Shown: positions 28,342 through 39,400 of the stretch, piece by piece
Numbering within the stretch: position 1 is the stretch's first letter
Layout: each line of letters begins with the position of its first letter
Origin: Mycolicibacterium chitae
Lineage (GTDB): Bacteria > Actinomycetota > Actinomycetes > Mycobacteriales > Mycobacteriaceae
Direction: 5' to 3'
DNA: 64,000 nucleotides
Assembly (NCBI RefSeq): GCF_900637205.1
Contig: NZ_LR134355.1
Span: 124,001-188,000, forward strand
Made by a program: the position numbers and the translations under genes
Notes under the pieces: generated by a model
Told to the model about the DNA's origin: nothing
The model's database searches: none
What the model saw: only the letters and a program-made list of their open reading frames with translations

Positions 28342-29220
28342 TCAGATCGGGTCGAGGTCCAGCCAGTCGTCCACCCGGAACCGGTCGCCGCGCGCGACGA
28401 TCCGGGCACCGCCGCGCCCGGGATAGTGCGTGGGGACGACGGCGGCCCGCCGCCGCGCGGCCTCGGTGAAGATCCGTCTGCGGGTGACGACGGCCTCCTC
28501 GGGGTCGACGTCGAAGGCGCACACGTCGCCGGGCCGCGGGATCTGGACGGGACAGTGGGTCAGATCGCCAACGAAGACCGCGGGCACCCCGGCGTCCAGC
28601 CACACCACCGAAGAACCCGGCGTGTGCCCGGAAGCCGTTCGCAGCCACAGTGATTCGCTGATCTGGTAATTGTCGTCCCAGAGCTGGATCTGGTGGGCCA
28701 CCGGGTCGATGCTGTCGGCGAACAGCAGGCGCGCACCGTCGTCGTGGCCGGGGCCGTCCGGTCCGAAATGGCGGTGGTCGGCGTCGTGCATCAGGTAGCG
28801 CGCGTTGGGGAACGTCGGCACCCAGGCTCCGTCGACCTGCGTCGTGTTCCAGCCCACGTGATCGGTGTGCAAATGGGTGTTGACGACGACGTCGACGTCG
28901 GCCGGGTCGACGCCGGCCCGCTCCAATGCGGCCGGGAAGTCGCTGGACAGATGTGACAGCGTGGGCAGGTGGGGCCGGTCGCGGTCGTTGCCGATGCCGG
29001 TGTCGATCAGCACGGTCAGGCCGTCTACCTCGACGATCCAGGTCTGGATGGCCAGGCGCAGCAGCGCAGTCTGCGGATCGTAGAAGTCGGGCACCAGCAG
29101 GTCGGCGTTGGCAGACCAGGCCTCATTGGGGGTGGCGGGAAATAGCACGGTGCCGGCGTCGAACTGATGCTCGACGACGCGGGTCAGCATGGCTCTGCCC
29201 AGTTTGATGCGGCCGTTCAT
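28342..29220 (-). CDS. MBL-fold hydrolase (lactonase/glyoxalase-like)
   Basis: 292 residues. The zinc-binding motif is NTHLHTDHVGWN (HxHxDH) near residue 115, with further ligands in GHTPGSSVVW and the C-terminal His in VPTHYPG. The arrangement fits the AHL-lactonase/quorum-quenching-like subfamily of metallo-beta-lactamase proteins, though the true substrate is unknown. It is transcribed away from the small secreted protein at 29251 only in the sense of order; both are on the minus strand with a 30-base gap and may be co-transcribed. Confidence 0.85.
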   Translation of the reverse strand: MNGRIKLGRAMLTRVVEHQFDAGTVLFPATPNEAWSANADLLVPDFYDPQTALLRLAIQTWIVEVDGLTVLIDTGIGNDRDRPHLPTLSHLSSDFPAALERAGVDPADVDVVVNTHLHTDHVGWNTTQVDGAWVPTFPNARYLMHDADHRHFGPDGPGHDDGARLLFADSIDPVAHQIQLWDDNYQISESLWLRTASGHTPGSSVVWLDAGVPAVFVGDLTHCPVQIPRPGDVCAFDVDPEEAVVTRRRIFTEAARRRAAVVPTHYPGRGGARIVARGDRFRVDDWLDLDPI

Positions 29221-29250
29221 GTCCTCGACCGTACGGTGTGGGCCACCGAA

Positions 29251-29733
29251 CTAGTTGCTACTTCCGCCCACCTCGGCGGGCAGCGGGTCGCTCGGCGGCG
29301 CCGCGGTGGTCGGTGCACTGGCGGCCGCACCGGCCGTGTGGAAGTCGGTCCACGGCTCCTCCCGGAGCACCCGGTCGCCCTCGCTGATGATCAACGACTT
29401 CGCCGCCACGGTGTACTCGATGCCGTAGTTCTCGGCGATGAACGCGCCGTCATCGGCGAGCTTGGCGGGCAGAATCATCTTGGCGCCGTCGCGCAGCCGC
29501 ACGCCCCGATACTGGTACTCACCCTTGGCCGACTTGCACACGGCCACTCGGGATTTGTCCGTGCTGCCGAACTCCACCACGGTGCTCGGCGCGGCGCAGC
29601 GCGCGGTGGAATCGACGTAGCCCTGGGCGTCGGTGGCGGGTGCGGCCGCGACCGTCGGCGCGCCGATGGCAAGCAGCGCAGCGCATCCCGCGGCGGCGGC
29701 ACCGAGTCGGGGGGAGAACCGGAATGCAGACAT
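29251..29733 (-). CDS. Small secreted protein of unknown function
   Basis: 160 residues from ATG 29733 (MSAFRFSPRLGAAAAG). The signal peptide ends near VAAAPATDAQ. The mature part has two Cys (STARCAAPS, VAVCKSAKG) and ends in an Ala/Pro/Thr-rich tail. It resembles the small exported proteins common in mycobacteria; I recognise no domain. A longer frame to 29925 adds 64 residues that would hide the signal peptide and is not favoured. Confidence 0.7.
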   Translation of the reverse strand: MSAFRFSPRLGAAAAGCAALLAIGAPTVAAAPATDAQGYVDSTARCAAPSTVVEFGSTDKSRVAVCKSAKGEYQYRGVRLRDGAKMILPAKLADDGAFIAENYGIEYTVAAKSLIISEGDRVLREEPWTDFHTAGAAASAPTTAAPPSDPLPAEVGGSSN

Positions 29734-29848
29734 CGACGTCCACCCCACCACGTTTCCCCAGTTTGCGCGACCGTTGACGCCGAACCTCGACAGATTCGTT
29801 AGGCCACCGACATCTTGGTGATCCCCTAGGACCCGGCGATGGGTTGGT

Positions 29849-30754
29849 TCACCTAGTCGGGAAGCGAAGCTCGTTGCGGTACGCCGTGGGCGTGACCCCC
29901 ACCCGTTGCTTGAACGTGGTAGCAAAGTGGCTCGGGCTGGAAAACCCAGCTGCCGCGCCGATTTCAGTAATCGTCAAGGTAGTGGTCGACAGCATCGTCT
30001 TGGCCTTCTCGATGCGCAGGTCCAGCACGTACTGGTAGGGCGTCGTGTTGAAGGTATGCGCGAACGCGCGACGGAACCCGGCCACCGGCATACCAGCGAT
30101 TCCAGCCAGCGTGCGGAGATCGATCTCGTGGTCGAGGCCGTCGCGCAGATAGTCCAGTAGCCGCTGCTGCGCAGCCAGATCGAGTACCCGACTGGTTTGG
30201 CGTCGGACCGGCTCTTCACCGTAAAGGTCGAGGATGTGCAGGCGCAGAGCATCGGTCAAAGTCTCCCGCAGCAGCCGCGACACGACGTCGGTTCGGCCGG
30301 CTGTGCCGGCGACCCGCTCGATCATGCTCAGCAGCAGTGGGTCTCGCCGGCCGGCGACCGGGCGCAGGGTGGTGGCCCCGATCAGAGCTGGAGGCAACGT
30401 CAACACAGCGAACTCGCAGAACGCTTCCCGGGCCTCGGCAGCTGACCTCGATTCGGCGGGGATGACCCACACGTTGCTCGCGCCCGGATCGACCCGACCG
30501 TTGGGTCCGCGGTCGAACACGACCTCCTTGGAGTTCGCGGTGCCGCGGCGCCACACCCGCACCTCATGCTCCGGCCCAAAGACGGACCAGGTGGTCGGTC
30601 CAGCCAACGCATGGGTGATGAATCGAACGTTGATCCCGGTCTTCGCGGAGCCCAGGCTCAGGCGCATGTCGCTGCGGGGCGCCAGCGAGTGAACCGCCGG
30701 ACTCGGGCGGCCCCGGCCGGCAGCAGCCGATCCGTCAGCGTGCTCTGCTAACAC
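29849..30754 (-). CDS. AraC-family transcriptional regulator
   Basis: 301 residues. The C-terminal ~100 residues form the two-helix-turn-helix AraC domain (LRTLAGIAGMPVAGFRRAFAHTFNTTPYQYVLDLR and then TLTITEIGAAAGFSSPSHFATTFKQRVGVTPTAYR, quoted in parts). The N-terminal ~180 residues fit an AraC-type sensing domain but no ligand is evident. An internal ATG at 30667 (MRLSLGSAK) is an alternative start. It lies downstream of the protease group on the same strand with a 103-base gap. Its target genes are not shown by the sequence. Confidence 0.88.
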   Translation of the reverse strand: MLAEHADGSAAAGRGRPSPAVHSLAPRSDMRLSLGSAKTGINVRFITHALAGPTTWSVFGPEHEVRVWRRGTANSKEVVFDRGPNGRVDPGASNVWVIPAESRSAAEAREAFCEFAVLTLPPALIGATTLRPVAGRRDPLLLSMIERVAGTAGRTDVVSRLLRETLTDALRLHILDLYGEEPVRRQTSRVLDLAAQQRLLDYLRDGLDHEIDLRTLAGIAGMPVAGFRRAFAHTFNTTPYQYVLDLRIEKAKTMLSTTTLTITEIGAAAGFSSPSHFATTFKQRVGVTPTAYRNELRFPTR

Positions 30755-30857
30755 CGGGACATCCTATCGTCGGCACGTCGGGCACAGCATCGATACCAAA
30801 CGTGACCTGACCGGGTTCAGGGGTGGCCGCCCGGGCACGGTGCCTATTCGTGCAGCA

Positions 30858-31739
30858 TCAGTTTCCGTGGCACGTCGGATCGTCACAGAAAATGGATGAG
30901 CCCGTTGCTTCGAGTATCGGTGCGAGCAGGGAGAACTCGGTGTAGTTGTCCTCTCCCTCGGGGGAGCCCCGCAAGATTCCGACGGCGGCGACTTCGTCGT
31001 TGCCGAGTTTCACGTACGCGGGTGAGCCAGAATCTCCCGAGGCGGAATACAATTCGGCTTCCACAGTGAGGTGGTCGTGTCCGGAAACCTTGCCGCAGGT
31101 TTCGCCGCTGACGAATCCGAACTTGCATAGAGTCACGTTGTTGTTCAACAGATACTCGTGATCGAGCACCTTGGTCACCCGGTACACCCCAGCGATCCTG
31201 GCGTTTCCTTCCGCCGATTCAGCCAGCGCCGGGTCGATTTCGATCACCGCGAAGTCCGACCACCCGTCCGAACCGGTCTCCACGACCTTGTCCGGCGTGA
31301 GGGCGGTCTGGACCGTCGTGAAACGGCCAAGCTCAACGGCATCGTCCTCATCGCCAGTTCGGGTGAAGTGCGGTGAACCGTCGCCCGGACGGGCACAGTG
31401 GCCCGCGGTGAAACCGATCGCCGCATCTGAACCATCACGCCCGAGGAATCCGAGCGTGCACTCGTACTCGTCGTTGTCGGCGTCGTCGGCAGCGATTGCC
31501 GTGCCGGGAACGAAGTCATCGAAGGACAACCAATCGTTGCTCGTTCCGGTCATCACCTGCGACATGTTCGGTTGATCAGCCGGCACAGTGGGATTCGGCC
31601 AGAACACCAACGCGACGAATGCCACCGCGATCCCCGCCGCCAGGATTGCCCCACTGGCCACGAGGCGACGCAGTATCCGTCGGCGCGGCTTCACGGGCAT
31701 CGGTGCCGGGAAGCCGGGCGCGGGAACTCCCTCGGTCAC
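30858..31739 (-). CDS. Membrane-anchored trypsin-like serine protease
   Basis: 293 residues. A single membrane helix (about residues 28-48) follows a basic N-terminus. The extracytoplasmic domain has the S1 triad: His in FTAGHCARP, Asp in SDFAVIEID and Ser in SASGDSGSPAY. Several Cys suggest disulfides. It resembles the alpha-lytic/streptogrisin-type chymotrypsin fold without an obvious pro-region. The GTG start overlaps the lipoprotein stop by four bases (GTGA), so the two are translationally coupled. The substrate may be the lipoprotein or another surface protein; this is inference. Confidence 0.85.
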   Translation of the reverse strand: MTEGVPAPGFPAPMPVKPRRRILRRLVASGAILAAGIAVAFVALVFWPNPTVPADQPNMSQVMTGTSNDWLSFDDFVPGTAIAADDADNDEYECTLGFLGRDGSDAAIGFTAGHCARPGDGSPHFTRTGDEDDAVELGRFTTVQTALTPDKVVETGSDGWSDFAVIEIDPALAESAEGNARIAGVYRVTKVLDHEYLLNNNVTLCKFGFVSGETCGKVSGHDHLTVEAELYSASGDSGSPAYVKLGNDEVAAVGILRGSPEGEDNYTEFSLLAPILEATGSSIFCDDPTCHGN

Positions 31740-32617
31740 GGTTCGTCGAAGCTCGGCTCGTCGTCCGAGTCGACTATTGGTCCCGGGTCCCAGGCGTCAC
31801 CATCATCTGACGGTTCGGGGAACGCCGGTGCTTCCGGTGTGGGCGCATCATCCGGAAAACCCTCGTCCGGGTCGGTGTCGGGCGTGGGCGTGTCATTTGC
31901 GGGCTCGTCGTCGGGACCAGCGGTGTCGACGCCGCTGTCTGGGTCTGCTGCCCCGTGGTTGGGGTTGGTGCAGATGGTGCCTTCGCAGACGACGTAACCG
32001 GGACTGCCATCCGGGTTCTTGATGGCATCGGGGGCAACATAGCTGCCCACCGGGCAGCCGGGATCTTGGTTGCGGGCGCAGTACTCCTGGGTGCGGTTGT
32101 TACCGGTGGACCCGTCGGCGCCCATCGGTCCGCCGTCGATCGGGTTACCGTTGGCATCCCAGAAGCCCCCCGAGTTAGCTGCCCCGTGGTTGGGGTTGGT
32201 GCAGATGGTGCCTTCGCAGACGACGTAGGTGGAGCTGCCATCCGGGTTCTTGATGGCATCGGGGGCAACATAGCTGCCCACCGGGCAGCCGGGATCTTGG
32301 TTGCGGGCGCAGTACTCCTGGGTTAGGTCGTTGCCGGTGGACCCGTTAGCTCCCATCGGCCCGCCATTGACGGGTTTGCCGTTGGCATCCCAGTAACCGT
32401 CGGAGGGCGCGAGGTGGACGTTCGTGCCGTGGAAACTGCCCGTTGCGCACTTCGGGTCGCGATTCTGCGCGCAGTACTGCGCATTGGCGGTCAGCTTCGG
32501 CACCGCGCCCGGTTTGGCCGAATCATGCGGACCTCCGGCTGGGGATCCGGAGCCGCATGCCGACATCAACACCAGCGCTGCGAATCCGAGGGGGACCGTT
32601 ACGAGTCTGTGCATCAC
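31736..32617 (-). CDS. Cys-rich repeat lipoprotein
   Basis: 293 residues. The signal peptide ends in the lipobox LMSAC (Cys about residue 21). The mature protein contains 77-residue repeats: each unit runs through GPMGANGSTGN, QEYCARNQDPGCPVGSYV, NPDGS and CEGTICTNPNHGA. Two full copies and one degenerate leading half are present. A C-terminal Asp/Pro/Glu-rich tail (about 50 residues) follows. No family is recognised. It is coupled to the membrane protease downstream, and a small secreted protein lies upstream on the same strand. Confidence 0.78.
   Translation of the reverse strand: MMHRLVTVPLGFAALVLMSACGSGSPAGGPHDSAKPGAVPKLTANAQYCAQNRDPKCATGSFHGTNVHLAPSDGYWDANGKPVNGGPMGANGSTGNDLTQEYCARNQDPGCPVGSYVAPDAIKNPDGSSTYVVCEGTICTNPNHGAANSGGFWDANGNPIDGGPMGADGSTGNNRTQEYCARNQDPGCPVGSYVAPDAIKNPDGSPGYVVCEGTICTNPNHGAADPDSGVDTAGPDDEPANDTPTPDTDPDEGFPDDAPTPEAPAFPEPSDDGDAWDPGPIVDSDDEPSFDEP
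31947..32323 (-). repeat. Two near-identical 146-base direct repeats in the lipoprotein gene
   Basis: Positions 31947-32092 and 32178-32323 repeat with a 231-base offset (77 codons). They differ at only a few bases, so the duplication is recent or kept by gene conversion. Confidence 0.9.
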
Positions 32618-32718
32618 TTGCCTCTCTGAATCCAGGCCGTGGTGCGGTGCGAATGTCGCTGCGCTGTCCGCACTTCGAACGGCCTCAGCCGGCCCGGGAA
32701 ATCAAGCGGTCGGACAGA

Positions 32719-32985
32719 TCATTCCTCGTGGGTCGGCTGGTCGGTGTTGTGCAGATACCACAGTCCATCGTCGTGCTGGAGGCAGTACCAGTACCGGTAG
32801 AAGTTGTCGTCGCCTACGTTGTCCAAGTGCATGTCCGGACCGTCTGAGATGCACGCCGACTCGGTCGGCCAACTCCACGGGATTCCGGTTTCGCCGTCAT
32901 AGACGACCACGTCGTCGGCGAGAGCGACACCCGCGGTACCCAGCATCAGGCCGGCGCTCGCCAACCCCGCGATCAACATTCTCAT
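32719..32985 (-). CDS. Small secreted protein of unknown function
   Basis: 88 residues from ATG 32985 (MRMLIAGLASAGLMLG); an ATG at 33009 adds eight. The signal peptide ends near GVALA. The mature ~64 residues are acidic and Trp/Tyr-rich (SWPTESACISDG, YRYWYCLQHDDG, LWYLHN) with two Cys. No family is recognised. It lies 101 bases upstream of the repeat lipoprotein on the same strand and may belong to the same exported group. Confidence 0.65.
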   Translation of the reverse strand: MRMLIAGLASAGLMLGTAGVALADDVVVYDGETGIPWSWPTESACISDGPDMHLDNVGDDNFYRYWYCLQHDDGLWYLHNTDQPTHEE

Positions 32986-33050
32986 TATCCCTGCCTTCCC
33001 GACAGCCAAGATTGCCCTTTGGGCGGATGACCAGAGGTGTACGCGACACC

Positions 33051-33068
33051 GTATCCGGAACCGGACAC
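33051..33068. promoter_or_regulatory. Operator-like palindrome upstream of the small secreted protein
   Basis: GTATCCGG-AA-CCGGACAC has 7 of 8 paired positions. It sits 66 bases before the start at 32985, in the 217-base gap between this gene and embB. No regulator is identified. Confidence 0.35.
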
Positions 33069-33202
33069 ACTGAGCTTTCAGAAAACGTCCAGCCTTTTGA
33101 GAAACGAACCGGTCGGACTCAAATGCACCTTAAAGGCAAGTCGCGCATCAGCTAGGCGGAGCGACACCGCCGCGAGGGCTGACGGTCGGGAACTGCCGGG
33201 CT

Positions 33203-36200
33203 CTACGGCTTGATGCGGATCTCGCCCGGTTTCCACAGCCCGGAACGTGTCGCGCTGCCCAGGTCGATCTCGGCGGGCGTCGCGTCGACGATGGTCTCGA
33301 AGCGACGCAGCGAGCCCCAGTCCCGGCCCCAGTCCTGCGACAGGTAGGTAGCCATCACGTGCTGACGCAGCAGCAGGTCGCTGATGCCCAGCAGGCCGCC
33401 GTTGATGCCGTCCTGCCAGGTGTCGGTGTCCAGCCGCTTGGCGTTGTAGTCCGGGGTGATCCGGTAGTTCGGCACCTCGGTGACGCCGTTGGCGTGCAGC
33501 ATCGGCTGCTGGCACGGGAAGGCCAGGCCCACGGCCCAGTCCATCAGCACCGGCTGCTCGGAACCGACGTACTCCTGGATGGAGCGCAGTTCGGGCACCC
33601 GCGGGGGTGTCACGGCGATCCAGTCGCCCGGGGTCAACGACGCGTCGTCGGCGACTACCCGGACAAACGTTGCGTCCGACGGGATCTGGGCGCGCGGGAA
33701 GCGCAGGTTGCGCCACGACGGCGCCGGGCCCAGGTCGTAGGGCACCAGCCGGCCCAGCGCCTCGGGGGCGCCGTCGGGTCCGGGGCGGCCGTACTCGAGT
33801 TCGACGGTCTGACCCTCGGTGCGGCCGTTGAAGACGCTGTTGCCGGTGATGGTGCCCGCGGCGGTGATGACCACCAGCGGATGGCCGTCGTCCTCGGGCG
33901 GCAGCTCGTACCAGGCCGAGGCCAGCGTGCTGGGCTGCTGCGGCCCGGTCACGTAGCTCCCGGCCAGCGGCACCCGCGCGGGGTCCAGCCCGTAGGGCAG
34001 CGGCACCGTGGAGCCGTTGACGCCGGGGGTCTCGAGTTCCTCCGGGGCGTCCCAGTCGTAGTCGGAGCCGGGCACCACCCGGTTGAGCCGAATCGCCTCG
34101 GCGACAATGTGTTCGGGCACACCGTTGGCGGTGAAGCCGACCGGGCGCTCGCCGCCGAGCGCGCCGAGGGCGCCGAACGGGCCGCCGACGGGTGTCAGGA
34201 AACCGTCGCCTGCGTCCGGTTCCACCAGCACGTCGTCGGCCAGGCCGCAGCCGCCGGTGAAGGCGCGTAGGTTGGCCCACGCGTTCGAGTACGTCGGGTA
34301 CTGCCGGACCACGCCGACCAGCATCGAGGCGATGAACACCACGACCATGAACCCCGCGGCCACCGGGATCGGCGCCGCGGTGACGGCCCGGGCCAACCGG
34401 CCCTCACCGCGGTCGCGCGGCGCGAAATGCAGCCACGCGGTGTAGACCGCCGAGATGGCGAACAGCACGAAAAACATGGTGCTGACGGTGATCCCGGCGA
34501 TGGCGGGTTTGTCGTTGTTGAACGGTACGCCGAAGCTCGACACGTACCACCAGCCGTTGGTGGTCGACCAGCACAGCGCCATCACGAACAGCAGCGCGGT
34601 GACGAACGCCATCCGGTTGCGCGACCAGCGCAGCACGGTGCGCGACACCAGCACGGTGGCCAGCGCGGCCACCGCGGCGCCCACCGCGGCGAACAGGCCG
34701 AAGTGGTGCACCCACTTGGTGGGGGTGAACATCAGCACGAACATGGTGGCGAAGATGACGCCCATCAGCCGCCAGGCCGGCCCGCGGGCCACGCCGGAGA
34801 TCCGCTTGCGGCGCAACATGATGAACATCGCCGCGAACAGCGACAGCGCGGTGATCAGGAACCCGAACCGGCGCGACAGCGAGCCGTCCACCGTCGGCAA
34901 GATCAGGTAGTAGTAGCGCAGGTTCTCGGTGTACCACTCCTGGCTCGGACCGATCGCGGTGCGGATCCGGGTGGCCTCCAACACCGTGGCGAAGGTCTGA
35001 TCGGCGAAGACCACCGTCAGCACCACGGTGCCCGCGGCCAGCAGCGGCAGCAGCAGCGGCCACAGGCCGACCACGCGGCGACGCCGGGCCACGATGCGCA
35101 GGATGGGTCGGCCACCGGCGATCAGCGCGGCCACCGCGATCAGCCCGGTGGGCTGGATGCCGAGGGTGAAGGCGGCGGTGATGATCGCCAGCGCCGCGGG
35201 GGTGAGCCGGCCGGAGGTGATCGCGCGTTCGATCAGCACGTAGGTGATCAGCGCGCCGACGGCGATCTGGCCCTCGGGGCGCAGGCCGTTGTTGAACGGC
35301 ATCCACGCGGCGAGCAGGACCATGCCCGCCGCCCACAGCGCCGGGCGACTCGCGACCACGGCCGGGCCGAACCGGGGCAGTACCTCGCGGGACAGCAGCA
35401 GCCAGCAGACCAGTGCGGCAACCAGATCCGGCAGCCGCATCCAGATGCTCGCCGTGCTGACATGGGTCATCAGCGCCAGCACGTTGTAGTACCAGCCGAA
35501 CGGGTCCTCGGGGCTGCCGAACCAGCGGAAGTAGTTCGACATGTAGCCGGCGTGGTCGGCGACGCGCGCCATGCCCAGGATGTAGCCGTCGTCCGAGGAA
35601 TTGGCGCCGATGACGTACCAGATCAGGAACGCCGAGATCACTGCCGCGTCGACCGCGGTGAAGGTGCGCCAGCGGCCCGGGATCAGCCGCCGCATGCGCC
35701 GCCCGTCGACGCGGTCGAGGCGCCACAGCGCCAGCACCGCGATCACGGTGGCCACGATCGCCAGCAGCATCGCCGCGAGCTTCAACGGCGTTGGGGTGCT
35801 GGAGAATCGGGTGTCGATGGTCGCCGAGAAGGACAGGCCGGGCGGGGCCGGGCCGGTGAGTTCGGTAAAGACGCCGACGATCGCCGGGCGCAGGTTCGGG
35901 TCGGCGAAGCCGGTGCGCTGCGGGCTGCCGTCGCGCTGGCTCAGGCCCACGAACTCGGCGTAGGTGCCCTCCTCCGAGGAGGTGATCTCGATGCGTTCGC
36001 AACCGGCGGCCTCGACCCGTTGGCGCGGCACGCTGGCCACCACCACGTTGCGGTCGGTGATGTCGACGCGCTGCGCGGTGACGTTGACAAACAGGCCGTT
36101 GAGTGCGGCGTCCTTACCGTCGGCCGGGGCGGTGCCGAGCACCATCGCGCCCTCGGGTGGCAGGTCCCGGATCACCTGACACGGGATGGTCGCCGTCAGC

Positions 36201-36418
36201 GACACTGGGGCCTGCGAGATCAGCGGCGCGGTGACGTTGCTGAATTGCCCGCCCTGCGGCCAGTTCAGCGTCGCGGTGGTCTGTACCACCGGCAGCAGGG
36301 GGGTCGCGACGGCCAGCACGAAGCCGATGAGCCCGGCGATCATCGCGACCCAGCGGGCCACGGTGACGTCCCTGGTGGTATCGCGCGCCGGCGGGGGGAT
36401 GGTCTGCGTATCGCTCAT
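33203..36418 (-). CDS. embB: Arabinosyltransferase EmbB
   Basis: 1071 residues, starting ATG 36418 ([10 protein letters not shown]). A GT-C enzyme that, with EmbA, adds alpha-1,3 arabinofuranose branches to arabinan from decaprenyl-phosphoryl-arabinose; it is the main ethambutol target. The first membrane helix and an N-terminal jelly-roll region precede the periplasmic-loop motif [11 protein letters not shown] multi-helix core and a C-terminal carbohydrate-binding region follow. Met283 in DDGYILGM corresponds to Met306 of M. tuberculosis, the main ethambutol-resistance position. The ATG overlaps the embA stop (ATGA). The longer frame to 36844 overlaps embA and is not used. Confidence 0.97.
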   Translation of the reverse strand: MSDTQTIPPPARDTTRDVTVARWVAMIAGLIGFVLAVATPLLPVVQTTATLNWPQGGQFSNVTAPLISQAPVSLTATIPCQVIRDLPPEGAMVLGTAPADGKDAALNGLFVNVTAQRVDITDRNVVVASVPRQRVEAAGCERIEITSSEEGTYAEFVGLSQRDGSPQRTGFADPNLRPAIVGVFTELTGPAPPGLSFSATIDTRFSSTPTPLKLAAMLLAIVATVIAVLALWRLDRVDGRRMRRLIPGRWRTFTAVDAAVISAFLIWYVIGANSSDDGYILGMARVADHAGYMSNYFRWFGSPEDPFGWYYNVLALMTHVSTASIWMRLPDLVAALVCWLLLSREVLPRFGPAVVASRPALWAAGMVLLAAWMPFNNGLRPEGQIAVGALITYVLIERAITSGRLTPAALAIITAAFTLGIQPTGLIAVAALIAGGRPILRIVARRRRVVGLWPLLLPLLAAGTVVLTVVFADQTFATVLEATRIRTAIGPSQEWYTENLRYYYLILPTVDGSLSRRFGFLITALSLFAAMFIMLRRKRISGVARGPAWRLMGVIFATMFVLMFTPTKWVHHFGLFAAVGAAVAALATVLVSRTVLRWSRNRMAFVTALLFVMALCWSTTNGWWYVSSFGVPFNNDKPAIAGITVSTMFFVLFAISAVYTAWLHFAPRDRGEGRLARAVTAAPIPVAAGFMVVVFIASMLVGVVRQYPTYSNAWANLRAFTGGCGLADDVLVEPDAGDGFLTPVGGPFGALGALGGERPVGFTANGVPEHIVAEAIRLNRVVPGSDYDWDAPEELETPGVNGSTVPLPYGLDPARVPLAGSYVTGPQQPSTLASAWYELPPEDDGHPLVVITAAGTITGNSVFNGRTEGQTVELEYGRPGPDGAPEALGRLVPYDLGPAPSWRNLRFPRAQIPSDATFVRVVADDASLTPGDWIAVTPPRVPELRSIQEYVGSEQPVLMDWAVGLAFPCQQPMLHANGVTEVPNYRITPDYNAKRLDTDTWQDGINGGLLGISDLLLRQHVMATYLSQDWGRDWGSLRRFETIVDATPAEIDLGSATRSGLWKPGEIRIKP

Positions 36419-39400
36419 GGGAGTGCCCTGATCGGTCCGGTGCGGTGCCAGCCCGAAACTCGCTGGGCGCCTGTGTCGATGACGGCGTCGGGGGCCTGTT
36501 CGGCGGACACCACGCGGTCGAAACGTTCGATGGAACCCCAGTCCCGATACCAGTCGTCGCGCAGGTACGACGGGACCGTGGCGGTGGTCAGCAGCGCCTG
36601 GATGAACAGGAACGGCCCGCCGTCCTCGGCGGACTGCCACTGGTTCGACGACGTGACGACCTGCTTGAAGTTCGGCAGGATGCGGTACTCCGGCAGTTCG
36701 GCCACGCCCAGGCGCTCGGCGAACGGCCGCTGGCAGGGGAAGTTCGCGGCGGTGGCGATGTCCATCAGCACCGGGGTCGACGAGCCCAGGAGTTCCTGCG
36801 CGGTCTGCAGGACCGGGACGCGCGGCGGGGTGAAGCCGAACCACTGGTCCTCGGACAGGTTCGGGTCATCGGCCACGATGCGCGCGACGTTGGCCTCCGG
36901 CGGCGCCCACGACAGCGGGAAACGCAGGTTGCGCCAAGCCTTTTGGGCGACGATATCGATGGGCTGCACCTCATCGAGTGCGGTGTAGCTGCCGTCGGGA
37001 TTGTGCACGCCCCACTGCAACTTGAGCGACTGCCCGTAGTTGAAGCCGCCCTCCTCGTCGTAGTACCAGATGGCGCCGGCCGCGGCCACGGTCACCAGCG
37101 GCCGGTCCGGGGTGCGCGGCGGCAGCTGGTACCAGGCCGAGGTGGCTTGGGCGGCAAGGCGATTCTCGCCATAGCTGCCCAGCACCGGGGTGCGCTCCGG
37201 GTCCAGGCCGAACGGCAGGAACACCCGAGAGCCGTTGACGCCGACGGGCCCATAGCCGCCGCCGGTGCCCGCGGCGTAGCCGACGCCGACGTTCGGCTTG
37301 TTGGGGGAACCGTCGGAGTTCACCAGGCCGGGATTGGCGGTGACGGGTTCGGCGGGCTCGAGGATCTCGCTGATCCCGTTGGGGGTGAACCCGATCGGGT
37401 CCTCGCCGCCCAGCGGGCCGTACTCGCCGTAGGTCTGCCCGGGCACCGGCGTCAGCATCCCGGCGTTGGTGTCGGGTTCGACCAGCACGTCATCGGCCAT
37501 GGCGCAGCTCGAGCCGGTCAGCGCGGCCAGGTTGGCCTTGCCGGTGGTGTAGACGGGGTAGCGCTGCACGAAGCCCTTGGCCATCGAGCCCACCTGCAGC
37601 AGCACCATCAGCAGCGCCACGATCAGCATCGGCGTCGAGGCCAGCACCCGGTTGCGGCGCGTGTTGGCCACCTCGGTGTGCCCTGCGTAGTCGATCCGGA
37701 AGTGCAGCCAGCCGGCCAACAGCGAGCACAGGATGGCCAGCACCAGGAACATCGTCGTCACGGGCTGTCCGGCCAGCACCGGCTGGCGGTCCCACCACGG
37801 CACCCCGTAGTTGCCGGTGTAGAACCAGCCGTTGATGCCGGAGGTGGCCCAGGCGACGACGAACAGCAGCGCGGTGACGTACAGCGCCAGGTTGCGGCGG
37901 CTGTGCAGGCCCACCCGGGAGAACGCGAACGCGGTGACGCCGCCGAGGGCCCCGGCCAGCCCGGCGAACGCGCCGAACTGCACGGCCCACTTGGTCGGGG
38001 TGAACGTCAGCAGCAGCAGACCCACCGCGGTGCTGCCGATCAGGCGCCACACCGGGCCGCTGGCCGCGCCCGGCACCTTGCCGCGCCGCAGCAGCACCGC
38101 GAGCAGCCCGAACAGGCACAGCAGCATCAGCAGCACGGCGAAGCGCCGGGTCAGCGAACCGTCGACGCTCTCCTCGACCGTCAGGAAGTAGTACCGCAGG
38201 AAGTCCTGGTACCAGGCGATGGTGGGGCCGACGACGTACTTGATGCGGGCCGACTCGGCGACCGTGGCCAGGGTCTGGTCGCGGAAGATCACCACGAAGA
38301 TCAGCGACAGCGCCGCCGCCAGCGGTGCCAGCTGGGCGGCCAGGCCGTCGACGGGGCGGCGTTCGCGGACGATGCGGGCCAGCGCCCGGGCGCCGACGAG
38401 CAGCGGCGCGAGCGCGATGAGGCCCTGCGGTGCCGTCGTCACGCTGAACACCGCGACGACGATGGCCGCCGCGGCCAGCCACAGCCGGCGGGTGCCGATG
38501 GCGTTCTCCACCAGCGCCCAGGTGGCCAGCGCGCCGAACGCGATCAGCGGTTCGGGCCGCAGCCCGTTGTTGAACGGCAGCCAGGACGCCAGGAACACCG
38601 CGGCGGTGGTCCACACGGTCACCCGGTTGGCGGCCAGCGCGCGGCCCAGCCGCGGCAGCGCCCAGCGGCTCAGGATGAGCCAGGTCGCGATGCCGGCCAG
38701 GGTGGCGGGCACCCGCAGCCACACCCCGTGGGTGCTGATCGCGGCCAGTTGCGCCAGCACCGACTGATACCAGTCGAACGGGGCCTCGCTGGCGCCGAAG
38801 TAGCGGAAGTAGTTGGCGCTGTAGCCGGCCTCCCCGGAGATCCGGGCGATGGTCGCGTTGTAGCCGTCGTCCGACGACGTCGCGCCGATGACGTGCCAGA
38901 CCGCCAGGGTGCCGATGACGCCGAGGTCGGCCAGCCACGTGGCCACACCCACTCGGGTCAGCCGCCGCCAGGCGTGCCGCACCGTGTGCGCCGAGCGGCG
39001 GTTGAGCCACGCCAGCGCGACGATCGAGACGATCACGCAGGCCACCCCGAGCACCATCGCGACCAGCTTGAGCGCGCTCGGCGAGCTGATGAACCGGGTG
39101 TCGATGTCCACGAAGGCCGACAGGCCCGGCTGCGGCGGCACCTGAAGTTCGGTGAACAGGCCGGCGACCTGCGGTTTCTTCTCGGGTGCCAGGGTGCCCG
39201 CGGCATTCGGCAGGCCGACGAAGTCCGCGCCCACCCCGCCGGCGTTGGCCCAGATGTTCAGGGTGCTGCAGGCGCCGGCGTCGACGTCGGCGCGGGGGGC
39301 GGCCGCCGCGACCGAGTCCCGGAACGCGACGAAGACGATGTCGGCGTTGGCCCGGACGAACAGTCCGTTGCGGCTGGCGTCGATGCCACGCTCGGGGATG

